Origin: Streptomyces puniciscabiei
GTDB taxonomy: Bacteria > Actinomycetota > Actinomycetes > Streptomycetales > Streptomycetaceae
Assembly: GCF_006715785.1 (NCBI RefSeq)
Contig: NZ_VFNX01000004.1
Location: 186,001 to 250,000, forward strand
Length of the DNA: 64,000 bases
Direction: 5' to 3'
Shown: in pieces, positions 34,501 to 42,468 of the stretch
How the letters are laid out: each line of letters begins with the position of its first letter
Position numbering within the stretch: position 1 is the first letter of the stretch
Translations under genes and position numbers: made by a program
Notes under the pieces: generated by a model
Seen by the model: only the letters and a program-made list of their open reading frames with translations
Told to the model about the DNA's origin: nothing
The model's database searches: none

Positions 34501-35250
34501 TCACGCCGCGTACCCGCCGTCCACGGAGAGCTCCGCTCCCGTCACGTACACCGCCTCCGGCCCCGCCAGGTAGGCCACCGCGGACGCCACCTCCTCGGCC
34601 GTGCCGAAGCGGCCGAGCGCGGTCATCGCCGCCTGACCGGACGCGAAGGGACCGTCCGCGGGGTTCATGTCGGTGTCGGTCGGACCCGGATGCACGACGT
34701 TCGCCGCGATCCCGCGCCCGCCCAGCTCGCGGGCCAGCGCCTTCGTCAGCCCGACGACCGCGGACTTGCTCATCGCGTACAGGGTGGCGCCGGGGCCCGG
34801 CGTGTGGTGGGTGACACAGCTGCCGACGCTGATGATCCGGCCACCGGGTGCCATGAGTGCGGCAGCGGCCTGGGCGGCCAGGAACATCCCGCGGATGTTC
34901 ACGGCGATCAGGCGGTCCACATCTGCGAGCGACAGGCTCTCCAGCGGCTGCATCAGCCCGACTGCCGCGTTGTTCACCAGGATGTCCAGCCCTGCGAGCG
35001 CCTCGGCCGCACGTCCTACCGCACCCGCCGCCTCCTCCGCGTCCGCGGCGTTCGCGCGCAGGGCCACGGCCCGCCGTCCCAGGGCCTCCACGGCCCGCAC
35101 CACGTCCTCCGCCGCCTCCTTCCCGTTCACATAGGTCACGGCCACGTCCGCGCCCTGCCGCGCCAGGCGCAGCGCCGTCGCCGCACCGATACCCCGGCTA
35201 CCGCCGGTGACCAGCGCCTTCTTACCGTCAAGGGGTGTCTGTGAAGTCAT
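34501..35250 (-). CDS. Short-chain dehydrogenase/reductase (FabG-like)
   Basis: A 249-aa classical SDR. TGGSRGIG (about residues 15-22) binds NAD(P), NNAA (about 91-94) is the structural motif, SVGSCVTHH carries the catalytic Ser and YAMSK (about 158-162) the Tyr/Lys pair. The C-terminal VTGAELSVDGGYAA is typical of 3-oxoacyl reductase-like SDRs. ATG at 35250. The substrate is unknown. It is convergent with BrkB. Confidence 0.9.
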   Translation of the reverse strand: MTSQTPLDGKKALVTGGSRGIGAATALRLARQGADVAVTYVNGKEAAEDVVRAVEALGRRAVALRANAADAEEAAGAVGRAAEALAGLDILVNNAAVGLMQPLESLSLADVDRLIAVNIRGMFLAAQAAAALMAPGGRIISVGSCVTHHTPGPGATLYAMSKSAVVGLTKALARELGGRGIAANVVHPGPTDTDMNPADGPFASGQAAMTALGRFGTAEEVASAVAYLAGPEAVYVTGAELSVDGGYAA

Positions 35251-35366
35251 GCCTCCATCTCACCGGCGCGGCGCGACGGGCGCTGGCGGCGAACGGACCT
35301 CCACCTGGCGGGCGGCGGCCGTACTGACTGCCGCGGGTCCCGGGACCGCGCGCCCGGGCAGTTCGG

Positions 35367-35963
35367 TCACCCGGCCGGTCTCGTGGAGCGGGTGCGCCGG
35401 TGGGCCGCGACGCGCTCCCGGGTCGCGCAGCGCCGGGAGCAGTAGCGGCGTTCGGGGCCGGGGCCCTGGGTGATGAAGACGTTCCGGCAGGCGGCCGACG
35501 CACAGATCCTGCCGGGCGGCAGCTGGCGGTCCCAGACGAGAACGGTCAGGGCCAGGCAGGACGAGGCGAGGAGCCACTCATCCCAGGGAGCGTCGTCGTC
35601 GTGGTCGAGATGGGGATGCCAGGGCGTGCCGCCGCCGTGCGAGGTGAGGCGAAGCGACCCGGTGTGCTCGCCCAGGAGGCGGTTGAGGACGGCGGCGGCC
35701 TGGTCGGCGTTCTCGGCGGCGAAGACCTCCCGGAGCCGGCCCGCGGCCTCGCGCATCTGCGCGACATCCCTGGCGGTGAGTTCCGCGGCTCCCGTCTCGC
35801 CGTAGGCGTGGAGCACCTCCGCCACATGGCCCGGCTCGGGGCGGTCCTCTGCGAGCGCGTTGACGAGAGCGGCGGTGCGGCGGGCCATGGTCAGGACGGA
35901 GTGCCGGGTGGACCAGTCGCCGTCGGCGCCGTTGCTGGGGGACACGAGCGCACTGTAACGCAT
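35367..35963 (-). CDS. CGNR zinc-finger (ABATE-domain) protein, putative regulator
   Basis: A 198-aa protein with an N-terminal ABATE helical domain and a C-terminal CGNR zinc finger at about residues 152-190: CASAACRNVFITQG then RRYCSRRCATRERVAAHR. The four Cys can bind Zn and the basic tail suggests nucleic-acid binding. Family members are considered stress or antibiotic-related regulators. It diverges from an MFS exporter across a perfect palindrome at 35979-35992, the classic arrangement of a repressor and its target. Confidence 0.85.
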   Translation of the reverse strand: MRYSALVSPSNGADGDWSTRHSVLTMARRTAALVNALAEDRPEPGHVAEVLHAYGETGAAELTARDVAQMREAAGRLREVFAAENADQAAAVLNRLLGEHTGSLRLTSHGGGTPWHPHLDHDDDAPWDEWLLASSCLALTVLVWDRQLPPGRICASAACRNVFITQGPGPERRYCSRRCATRERVAAHRRTRSTRPAG

Positions 35964-35978
35964 ATTGCGCAGTTTTGA

Positions 35979-35992
35979 GTTACGTACGTAAC
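35979..35992. promoter_or_regulatory. Perfect palindrome between CGNR and MFS genes
   Basis: GTTACGTACGTAAC is a 14-bp perfect palindrome 16 bp from the CGNR start and 28 bp from the MFS start. GTAACG also recurs at about 35955. It is a likely operator controlling both divergent genes. Confidence 0.65.
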
Positions 35993-36019
35993 GTCACTCG
36001 AGTGCTGAGGCGTTACGCG

Positions 36020-37204
36020 ATGGTCCGGTATTTCGCGGGAGCGATGGTGGCCCGCGTCGGGGACGAGATGTCGGGACCGGCGCTGATGCTGGCGGGATAC
36101 GCGGTCGAGGGCTCGGCCTCCGAGGCCTCGGCGCTGCTCGCCGGCATCACGGTCGCGGCGGCGGCAGGCGGCCCCGCGCTCGGGGCGGTGCTCGACAGGC
36201 GACAGCGGCCGGGACGGCTGCTGGCCGTGGCGCTCGTCCTGTACGCGACCGGCCTCGCGGTGATCCTCACTGGGCTCGGCCGGCTGCCGTTCGGCGTCAC
36301 GATGCTGATCGCCGTCCTGACCGGCCTGCTGGGGCCGGCGCTGTCCGGTGGCTGGACGGGCCAACTGCCGAGGGTGGCGGCGGGGGACCGGCTGCCACGG
36401 GCCAACGCGCTCGACGCCATGAGCTTCGGCATCGCGAGCCTGTCCGGTCCGGTCCTGGCCGGTGGCCTGGCCGAGGCGCTGGGGACGTCGACGGCCGTCG
36501 CGGTGTCGGCGGCGCTCATCGGCTCGGCGGCACCCGCGGCGTGGACGCTTCCGGGGAGCGGCGCGCGGGTGCCGCGGGCGCGGCCCGGTGCCCTGATCGG
36601 CGACCTCGCGGCCGGCGTGCGGGTCATCGTGGGAAATCCCCGGCTGGCCCGGGCGACCCTGGCCTCGGTCGTGTGCTGTGCGGCGCAGGGCATGCTGACG
36701 GCCTGCGCTCCGCTGCTGGGGGAACGTGTCCTCGGCGGTGCGGGACGCGGCGCGCTGCTGCTGTCCTGTACGGCCGTCTCGGCCCTGGTGGCCAACGCCG
36801 TACTGGCACGGTTCCCGCGGCGCATCGCCCCCGACCCGGTCATCTGGGCCGGCGCCCTGATCCAGGCCGGCGCGTTCGCGCTGGCGGCGGCGGGCCGCCC
36901 GGCCGTGCTCGTCCTGGCCCTGCTGCTGGCCGGGGCCGCTGAGGGACCGCAGCTGACCGCCCTGTTCGCGGTACGCCACCGGGAGGCCCCCGACCGCCTG
37001 CGCGGCCAGATCTTCACCACCGGCGCCAGTCTGAAGATCACCGCCTTCGCGGCGGGCGCGGCGATCGCCGGCCCACTGGCGACCTGGTCCCTTGAGGCAA
37101 CCCTGGCCACGGCAGCGGGCGTGGCGGCCTGCGCGGCGCCGGCCTTCTTCGCCGTACCACTGCGCACCGGCGAAGCCGCCGAGGTGTCTTCGCGGCCGGA
37201 ATGA
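36020..37204 (+). CDS. MFS transporter
   Basis: A 394-aa membrane protein of the major facilitator superfamily with about 12 hydrophobic helices. The N-terminus reads MVRYFAGAMVARVGDEMSGP, and between helices 2 and 3 there is a short basic segment GAVLDRRQRPGRLL, as in MFS drug exporters. ATG at 36020 was chosen with TGAGG about 10 nt upstream; GTG 36002 and TTG 35975 are in frame, but the latter would lie inside the operator. Its divergent CGNR partner suggests inducible efflux. Confidence 0.82.
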   Translation: MVRYFAGAMVARVGDEMSGPALMLAGYAVEGSASEASALLAGITVAAAAGGPALGAVLDRRQRPGRLLAVALVLYATGLAVILTGLGRLPFGVTMLIAVLTGLLGPALSGGWTGQLPRVAAGDRLPRANALDAMSFGIASLSGPVLAGGLAEALGTSTAVAVSAALIGSAAPAAWTLPGSGARVPRARPGALIGDLAAGVRVIVGNPRLARATLASVVCCAAQGMLTACAPLLGERVLGGAGRGALLLSCTAVSALVANAVLARFPRRIAPDPVIWAGALIQAGAFALAAAGRPAVLVLALLLAGAAEGPQLTALFAVRHREAPDRLRGQIFTTGASLKITAFAAGAAIAGPLATWSLEATLATAAGVAACAAPAFFAVPLRTGEAAEVSSRPE

Positions 37205-37263
37205 CCCTGCTCCCGCTTGATCCGGTTACCGCTCACCCGCTGTCGCTCGATCCGCTTGCCGCT

Positions 37264-37818
37264 TCACCCGGTTCCCGGTGGATTCCGGTTCCCGCGCGGG
37301 ACCTGGGTAGCCGTCGTGCCCCGCGGAGCGGTGACGTCCGCAAGACTGCGGAGACACGTCAGTCCGGGGCGACCGGAGAGCCGGGTCTCGCCGACCACGG
37401 TGAACCCCGAACGGGCCAGCACGGCCCGCGACGCCGCATTGTCGAGCCTGGCCGCGGCACGCAGCACCGTCAGCCCGTAGCGCTGGGCGGCCAGGCCGCA
37501 GATCTCCCGCACCGCCCAGGTGGCGAGCCCCCGGCCCGCGGCACGCTCAGCGATGCGATACCCGAGGTCGGCGCCGCCGTCCGCGACATCCACCAGGTTG
37601 ATCCGGCCCAGCACCTCGCCGTCGGCGCCCACCAGCACATGGAAGTAGCAGACCCCGGCCTCCTGCTCGGCGAGCAGCGCACGGTGCCGCTCGTCGAACC
37701 GGGCGAAATAGTCGTCGCCCCGGTCGGGGACGGACGCGGCGAAGTAGGCCCGGTTCTCCTGCTCGAAGGCGAACAGCGCGGAAGCATGAGCCGGACGGAG
37801 CAGCTGTATCTCGGGCAT
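37264..37818 (-). CDS. GNAT-family N-acetyltransferase (RimJ/RimL-like)
   Basis: A 184-aa acetyl-CoA-dependent acetyltransferase. Pattern MPEIQLLRPAHASALFAFEQ at the start, DGEVLGRINLVDV (about 65), the acetyl-CoA loop in GYRIAERAAGRGLATWAVRE (about 86-105), and ARLDNAASRAVLARSGFTVVGE near 125-146. The C-terminal 35 residues are probably non-conserved. ATG at 37818 chosen; a TTG 18 nt upstream is possible. No clear ribosome binding site. Target unknown. Confidence 0.82.
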   Translation of the reverse strand: MPEIQLLRPAHASALFAFEQENRAYFAASVPDRGDDYFARFDERHRALLAEQEAGVCYFHVLVGADGEVLGRINLVDVADGGADLGYRIAERAAGRGLATWAVREICGLAAQRYGLTVLRAAARLDNAASRAVLARSGFTVVGETRLSGRPGLTCLRSLADVTAPRGTTATQVPRGNRNPPGTG

Positions 37819-37832
37819 GGACGGCAATATAG

Positions 37833-37855
37833 GCAACTTGTATAAGCAACTTGTA
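37833..37855. promoter_or_regulatory. Direct repeats between GNAT and TPR-like genes
   Basis: GCAACTTGTA occurs at 37833-37842 and 37846-37855, a 13-bp period, in a locally AT-rich patch. It lies in the 102-bp divergent region and may be a binding site; the factor is unknown. Confidence 0.45.
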
Positions 37856-37920
37856 CGTGTAAACCATAACGATCTCGGCCCAGCCCTTGCATGTGCGCCG
37901 ATCCGCCCTAGCCTCCGGAC

Positions 37921-38877
37921 ATGGCATTTCTCTCCAGTCGCCGCAGAAGGGTCCGGCTGGCTCCGGAGCTCGACGACCAGGACCTGGGCAAGCTGCTGAA
38001 GTCACTCGTGGCGACCACCAGGACCGGCACCATCGCGACCAGTGACCTGTGTGTGGCTCAGATGTCCCGCCTCCTTGAGCAGGACCCCGGTGACTGGGAC
38101 CGCCGGACGCATCGCATGGACGTCCTGGCGGAGTACCTCGTCGGATCGCACCTGTCGCGGGCCTGGGTCACGCGCGAGCCCCGCAGCGCGGACGCGCTCG
38201 TCCTGCACGCCTGGACCCAGGTCGCGCAGGCCCGCGCCCAGGGACACCTGGAAGACTCCGCCGGCACCGTCGAGACCTGTCTGCGCGCCGCCGAAATCGC
38301 CCCGGAAGACCCCACGCCCTGGGTGGCCCTCCTCGCCGTGGTCCGACTGGAACGCCGTGCGCAGTCGCAGGTCTTCGGGGTGTGGAACGAGGTGCTCGCA
38401 CGGGATCGCTGGAACCGCGAGGCCTATCTGAACATGCTGGCCTACCTCAGTCCCGACGAGGCGGGGTCGCGCATCCAGGTGCTGGAGTTCGTGGACACCC
38501 TGCGCGCCCGCATGCCCGCCAACGCGCCATGTGTGGCGACCGAACTCACCGCTCAGGTCCACCAGTACCACGCCATCCTGGGCCGCGGCGGGCTCGAGGC
38601 ACTGGTCGCACGGAACCACTGGTCCCACGCCATGGCATCGCAGGCCCTCGACCGCGCGGCGCACACCTGGATCCAGCCGGGGTTTCTCCGCCACGCCAAG
38701 GCACTTGCCGACCTCAACCTGCTCGCCTACACACTCGTCGCCGCGGACCGGCGCGCCGAGGCGCGTGCCGTCTTCGAGCAGATCGGCGGTGTCGTCACCG
38801 CGTGGCCCTGGCGGACCGGCGGCGACCCGGTGACCGAGTTCGACCAGACGCGGCAGAAGGCCACGGCCGGTGTGTGA
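37921..38877 (+). CDS. Hypothetical protein with TPR-like helices
   Basis: A 318-aa soluble protein of a Streptomyces-restricted type I recall but cannot name. It is rich in amphipathic helices, with TPR-like repeats such as ADALVLHAWTQVAQARAQGH, DSAGTVETCLRAAEIAPEDP, SQVFGVWNEVLARDRWNREA and ALADLNLLAYTLVAADRRAE. Conserved-looking signatures are EAYLNMLAYLSPDE and VVTAWPWRTGGDPV near the C-terminus. No signal peptide or catalytic motif is seen. It diverges from the GNAT gene. Confidence 0.75.
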   Translation: MAFLSSRRRRVRLAPELDDQDLGKLLKSLVATTRTGTIATSDLCVAQMSRLLEQDPGDWDRRTHRMDVLAEYLVGSHLSRAWVTREPRSADALVLHAWTQVAQARAQGHLEDSAGTVETCLRAAEIAPEDPTPWVALLAVVRLERRAQSQVFGVWNEVLARDRWNREAYLNMLAYLSPDEAGSRIQVLEFVDTLRARMPANAPCVATELTAQVHQYHAILGRGGLEALVARNHWSHAMASQALDRAAHTWIQPGFLRHAKALADLNLLAYTLVAADRRAEARAVFEQIGGVVTAWPWRTGGDPVTEFDQTRQKATAGV

Positions 38878-39019
38878 GCCGCGGCAGGACTTCTGACGGA
38901 TCGTCAGTCAGTGTTCAGTGGCCTTCCGGCGCGGACGGCAGCGAGGTCACCTGCGCCGGAACGCCCCGTCCGGAACTCGTCCACGCTTGTAGTGCGGGAC
39001 GGGGCGATGTGACCACGGC

Positions 39020-39676
39020 TCATTCGGCAGCGTCGGTCCCGGACTCCTTCGTGTGCGCCGCCGCCGAATCCGACCCGGTGGCGAGGGTGTAGAAGACGGA
39101 CGAGCCCTGCTTGCTGCGCTGGGCGGAGTTGCGGGCCACGAGGTTCTCCAGAGTGGTGCGGATGACCTTGGTCTGGATCTCCCGGCCCGGATGTGCCTTG
39201 CCGAGCGCCTCGGCGACCTCCGCCGCGGAGCGGGGCTCCTGCTGTTCGGCCAGATGACGCCGGACCAGCTCGATGAGGGTGGGCTGAGCGGACTGGCCGG
39301 TCGTCTTCTTCGGCGCCAAAGCCTTCTCCGCCGCGGGCTTCTTGGCGGCCTGCTTCCTGCGGCCGGACGCCTCCGGGGCCGCCGCCTTCTTCGGTGCCCG
39401 GCGCTTGTCGGACACCGTGGTGGTCTTCTTGCGCGGGGCGGGTACCACGGCACCCTCGGCCGGGGTGCGTGTGCTGACCGAGGCCGCGACACCGAGCGCC
39501 TGCCGCATGTTCACCAGAATCGTCTGGTCGTGCTGCAGAGCCGCCAACTGCTCCTGAAGCGCGGCGATTTCGGCGGTGATGCGTTCCTGTTCCTTGACGT
39601 TGTGCTCGAGGTCGTTGGTCACCTGGCTGACGTACTGCGAGGTCAACTCGGTGACGGGGGCGGTGGGCTCAGGCAT
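39020..39676 (-). CDS. Hypothetical coiled-coil protein with Lys/Ala-rich linker and winged-helix-like tail
   Basis: A 218-aa protein. Residues 15-60 form a coiled coil (NDLEHNVKEQERITAEIAAL then QEQLAALQHDQ). Residues 75-130 form a basic Lys/Ala/Pro linker with KKAAAPEASGRRKQAAKKPA, like histone-tail segments. The C-terminal part (about 133-200) has the pattern of a winged helix: LIELVRRHLAEQQEPRSAAE and IRTTLENLVARNSAQRSKQG. This suggests a DNA-associated role. The family recurs in Streptomyces; function unknown. ATG at 39676. Confidence 0.75.
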   Translation of the reverse strand: MPEPTAPVTELTSQYVSQVTNDLEHNVKEQERITAEIAALQEQLAALQHDQTILVNMRQALGVAASVSTRTPAEGAVVPAPRKKTTTVSDKRRAPKKAAAPEASGRRKQAAKKPAAEKALAPKKTTGQSAQPTLIELVRRHLAEQQEPRSAAEVAEALGKAHPGREIQTKVIRTTLENLVARNSAQRSKQGSSVFYTLATGSDSAAAHTKESGTDAAE

Positions 39677-39856
39677 CTGTGGCTCCTATCGTGACTCTGG
39701 TGCGCTCCGTCGCCTGCGGCTCGGCAGGCGGGGAACGGGAGTTGTCCTGCGGGTCCCCCGACACATGGATGATACGGATGGCCCCGCGGGTTTCCACCGA
39801 GTGAACACTGTGCATTGCCCGGCTGTGTGCCGATCCTCCCGCTGTCATCCCTCCGT

Positions 39857-40305
39857 GTCATCCGAGAGGCGGCCACCGCGGCCACGCACCGTCCGTGAGG
39901 CCATTGGTCCGCGGAGCCGGGCAGTCCCGCCGCGCCGGCATCGCGATCATGGCGGACACCTGGCTGACCGAGGCCGGCGGCGCCCTGGCCGGATGCGTGG
40001 CGCTGCGGCTCGCGGACGACGCCCACTGGCTGGAGCACTTCTACCTGGACTCGCGCCTGCAGGGCAGGGGCATCGGAACGGCCGTACTGCGGCTGTTGCT
40101 GGAGCGCTGCGACGACGACGGCACCCGGGTCCGGCTGAACGCGCTCCGGGCCATACGGCTGTACGAGCGCCACGGCTTCCGCGTCGAGACCGAGGACCCG
40201 GTCGATGTGTTCATGGTCCGCGAGCCGATGTCCGCCGATGTGCCCACATGCGCCGTCACCAGCGCCGCCATGTGGTCCGCACCCGGTCGCGATCCGTCGA
40301 GGTAG
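39857..40305 (+). pseudogene. Truncated GNAT acetyltransferase gene
   Basis: The 3' part encodes a GNAT core: GALAGCVALRLADDAHWLEH, FYLDSRLQGRGIGTAVLRLL and RLYERHGFRVETEDPVDVFM. The N-terminal about 60-80 residues expected before this are missing. A short frame from about 39857 reads VIREAATAATHRP then stop, resembling the family's first residues. Two candidate starts (39895 and internal) give unrelated leaders. It also lacks several residues between RLNAL and RLYERH. An internal deletion is the simplest explanation, though expression from 39895 cannot be excluded. Confidence 0.5.
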
Positions 40306-40388
40306 CGGATGCCGCAACTCCACGACGCCGCCAGGGTGTTCGTGACCGACGACCTCCTCGATCCTCGGGCCGGGGTTCGGTCCGGCGC

Positions 40389-41345
40389 CTACAGAGGGTT
40401 CTGGCGCAGCCAGGTCAGCACCTGCTGGGCATGCTCGTTCGGCGGGAAGACCGGGTGGAAGACATGTTCGATCACACCGGCTCGGAGGACCAGTGTCAGG
40501 CGCCTGAACAGCCGCATCCCCTGGACCTCGAAGGTGGGCAGACCGAGCGTGCGGGCCAGGCCCAGGTCGGGGTCGGAGAGCATGTCGAAGGGGAGGCCCA
40601 GCCGCTCCACGACCTCGCGTTGGTAGTCGGTGTCCTGGCTGGACAGCCCGTAGACGCGGCCCGCGCCGGCTTCGAGCAGGTCGTGGAAGTGGTCGCGGAA
40701 GCCGCATGATTCGGGCGTGCAGCCACGGGCTCCGGGGATGGAGTTCCAGCCTTCCGGCAGGTCGGTGCCGGGTCGGCCGGTGAGCGGGTAGACGTAGACG
40801 ACCGTGCGCCGGGGGCCGAACGCGTCCAGGTGGACCGTTCGGCCCGCCGTGTCGAGCAGCGCGAGGCCCGGCACCTTCATGCCCGGCAGATGGTCCGCCG
40901 CGCCGTCGTCCTCGGGGACGGGCAGGTCCGCGGGCAGTGTCAGATAGTCCATGCCCGCGGTGGCCCTCTCGCCGGGCGGTACGACGCCGCTGCCCCGGTG
41001 GGCGGCGGCGTTCAGGTTGGCGATCAGCGTCGCGCGGCGGGCGGTCAGGGACTCGATGCGCTCGGTGAGTTCGTCGATGGCCTCGCGGTAGCCGGCGAGC
41101 GAGGCGGGGCAGTCGTCCGCGTGTGCGCGTCCCGCCGCCAGGCACTCGAGGAACGGCCGGGTGCGCTCGACGGGTATACCGAGCCGGTGGAGCGCCCTGA
41201 TCTCCCGCACGAGGCGTACGTCGTCCTCGCCGTAGTCCCGGTAGCCATTGGGCAGGCGCTCGGGTGTGATCAGCCCGAGCGACTCGTAGTACCGCACCGC
41301 TTTCGTCGTCGTACCGGCCCGACGCGCCAGCTCACTGATCCTCAT
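40389..41345 (-). CDS. MerR-type regulator fused to a peroxiredoxin domain
   Basis: A 318-aa two-domain protein. Residues 1-70 are a MerR HTH (ISELARRAGTTTKAVRYYES then LGLITPERLPNGYRDYG) with a coiled coil at about 88-120. Residues 135-315 are a peroxiredoxin/AhpC-TSA domain: VYVYPLTGRPG, then GCTPESCGFRDHFHDLLEAG with a Cys pair spaced CTPESC as in BCP-type enzymes. It probably senses peroxide or thiol oxidation directly. ATG 41345 was chosen; an ATG at 41354 gives three extra residues. A MerR-type promoter lies upstream. It converges on a truncated GNAT gene. Confidence 0.87.
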   Translation of the reverse strand: MRISELARRAGTTTKAVRYYESLGLITPERLPNGYRDYGEDDVRLVREIRALHRLGIPVERTRPFLECLAAGRAHADDCPASLAGYREAIDELTERIESLTARRATLIANLNAAAHRGSGVVPPGERATAGMDYLTLPADLPVPEDDGAADHLPGMKVPGLALLDTAGRTVHLDAFGPRRTVVYVYPLTGRPGTDLPEGWNSIPGARGCTPESCGFRDHFHDLLEAGAGRVYGLSSQDTDYQREVVERLGLPFDMLSDPDLGLARTLGLPTFEVQGMRLFRRLTLVLRAGVIEHVFHPVFPPNEHAQQVLTWLRQNPL

Positions 41346-41364
41346 GCCGTTCACCTCGCCCCCA

Positions 41365-41395
41365 CGCTAAACCCTGCCCTCGGTGGCAAGGTCAA
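41365..41395 (-). promoter_or_regulatory. MerR-type promoter with long spacer and dyad
   Basis: Leftward TTGACC (complement of 41390-41395), then a 19-nt spacer and TTAGCG (complement of 41365-41370). Within the spacer lies an imperfect dyad ACCTTGCC/GGCAGGGT. Long spacers of 18-20 nt with a central dyad are a hallmark of MerR-controlled promoters. The fused MerR-peroxiredoxin is probably autoregulated. Confidence 0.6.
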
Positions 41396-41465
41396 GGCGC
41401 CCGAAGGCGCTGCCCGTCCTTGCTCCCGTGGACGGTCCAGGCCTGTTCGTCTGCCGGGTGCGCCG

Positions 41466-41942
41466 TCACCCGAGGGGCTCCTCGGGCCGTGAGGCGGCTG
41501 CGTCCAGAATGCGTTCGCGTAGTCGGCTCCTGTCCCGGGACACGGTGTCCGGGACGGTCTCGTTCCACATCTGGGCCAGCCGGTCGACCCTGTCGGTGAC
41601 AGCCTCGCGCAGCCGGCTCCGGAACAGCGGGAGGCCGGCCGTGGCGACGGGGCGGAGGAGCGAGCGGCCACGGAGCGACAGCTCGATCCGTACCTTCCAG
41701 CGGCCGTCGCCGTGCGGCCGGGGCACCGCCCACACGGTGGCCTCGGCGAGTCGGTGCTCCAGGCGCGCCTCGAACGGTGTGCCCGAAACGTGCCGCCCCG
41801 CAGCAGCCTCCCACCACGCCCGCAGATCGACACGGGCCTCCCCGTGCACCCGCCGCAGCGACGCCCAGAGGCCAAGCACCCGTACGGTTCCGCGCAGTTC
41901 GGCGGCGACAGCGCGCTCGACACCCTGGAGCGCGCCCTCCAC
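41466..41942 (-). CDS. Hypothetical protein (SRPBCC-like pattern uncertain)
   Basis: A 158-aa protein with GTG start at 41942. It has alternating strands and helices, including GTPFEARLEHRLAEATVWAV, DGRWKVRIELSLRGRSLLRP and REAVTDRVDRLAQMWNETVP. The beta-rich centre and a long C-terminal helix could fit an SRPBCC/polyketide-cyclase-like fold, but this is weak. Codon use is typical of the neighbours. No membrane segments. Located 43 bp from the ACT-domain gene on the same strand. Confidence 0.6.
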   Translation of the reverse strand: MEGALQGVERAVAAELRGTVRVLGLWASLRRVHGEARVDLRAWWEAAAGRHVSGTPFEARLEHRLAEATVWAVPRPHGDGRWKVRIELSLRGRSLLRPVATAGLPLFRSRLREAVTDRVDRLAQMWNETVPDTVSRDRSRLRERILDAAASRPEEPLG

Positions 41943-41985
41943 GACCGTGACCTTGAAGCCGTCCCCGAGGGAACTCGCCGGGGTA

Positions 41986-42384
41986 TCAGGAAGAAGGCCG
42001 GGCCAGCTGCCGCAGGACTTCCACGGCCTCCTCGGCCCGCTCGTAGGGCACGAAGAGGTGGTCGTGGTGGAAGCCGGCGACGACGTTGCAGCTCAGCTCC
42101 GCGTCGGCGAGGGCACGGGAGACGGCGGCGGTCAGCCCGATCGCGGCCAGTGCGGAGTGGACCCGCAGGGTGATCCAGCCGGCCACATAGTCGTACGCCA
42201 TCCCCGCCGCGTCCGCCTCCGCCTGGGGCACGACCAGCGTCAGCCCCTCCTGTTCGGCCACCGTCACCACGGGGGTGACACCGGACGGCACGCCGCCCTC
42301 CGCCATGGTGAAGACATAGCGACCCGGATTCAGTTCCGGACGCATGCCGCTGAGCAGTGTCTGCAGATCAGTCTCGCCGGTCAC
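41986..42384 (-). CDS. ACT-domain protein (CASTOR/DUF2241-like)
   Basis: A 132-aa protein with ACT-like folds: MTGETDLQTLLSGMRPELNP, GRYVFTMAEG, VVTVAEQEGLTLVVPQAEAD and WITLRVHSALAAIGLTAAVS followed by AGFHHDHLFVP. ACT domains bind small ligands, often amino acids; members of this type have no defined ligand. GTG start at 42384. Same strand as the hypothetical gene downstream. Confidence 0.8.
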   Translation of the reverse strand: MTGETDLQTLLSGMRPELNPGRYVFTMAEGGVPSGVTPVVTVAEQEGLTLVVPQAEADAAGMAYDYVAGWITLRVHSALAAIGLTAAVSRALADAELSCNVVAGFHHDHLFVPYERAEEAVEVLRQLARPSS

Positions 42385-42468
42385 GGACCCACCCTACGGG
42401 CCGCCCGGCCGCCCGCCGCGGAGGCGAGCGGTGCCGGTCATGGCGTCGCCACCTTCGCCCCGTCGAGC

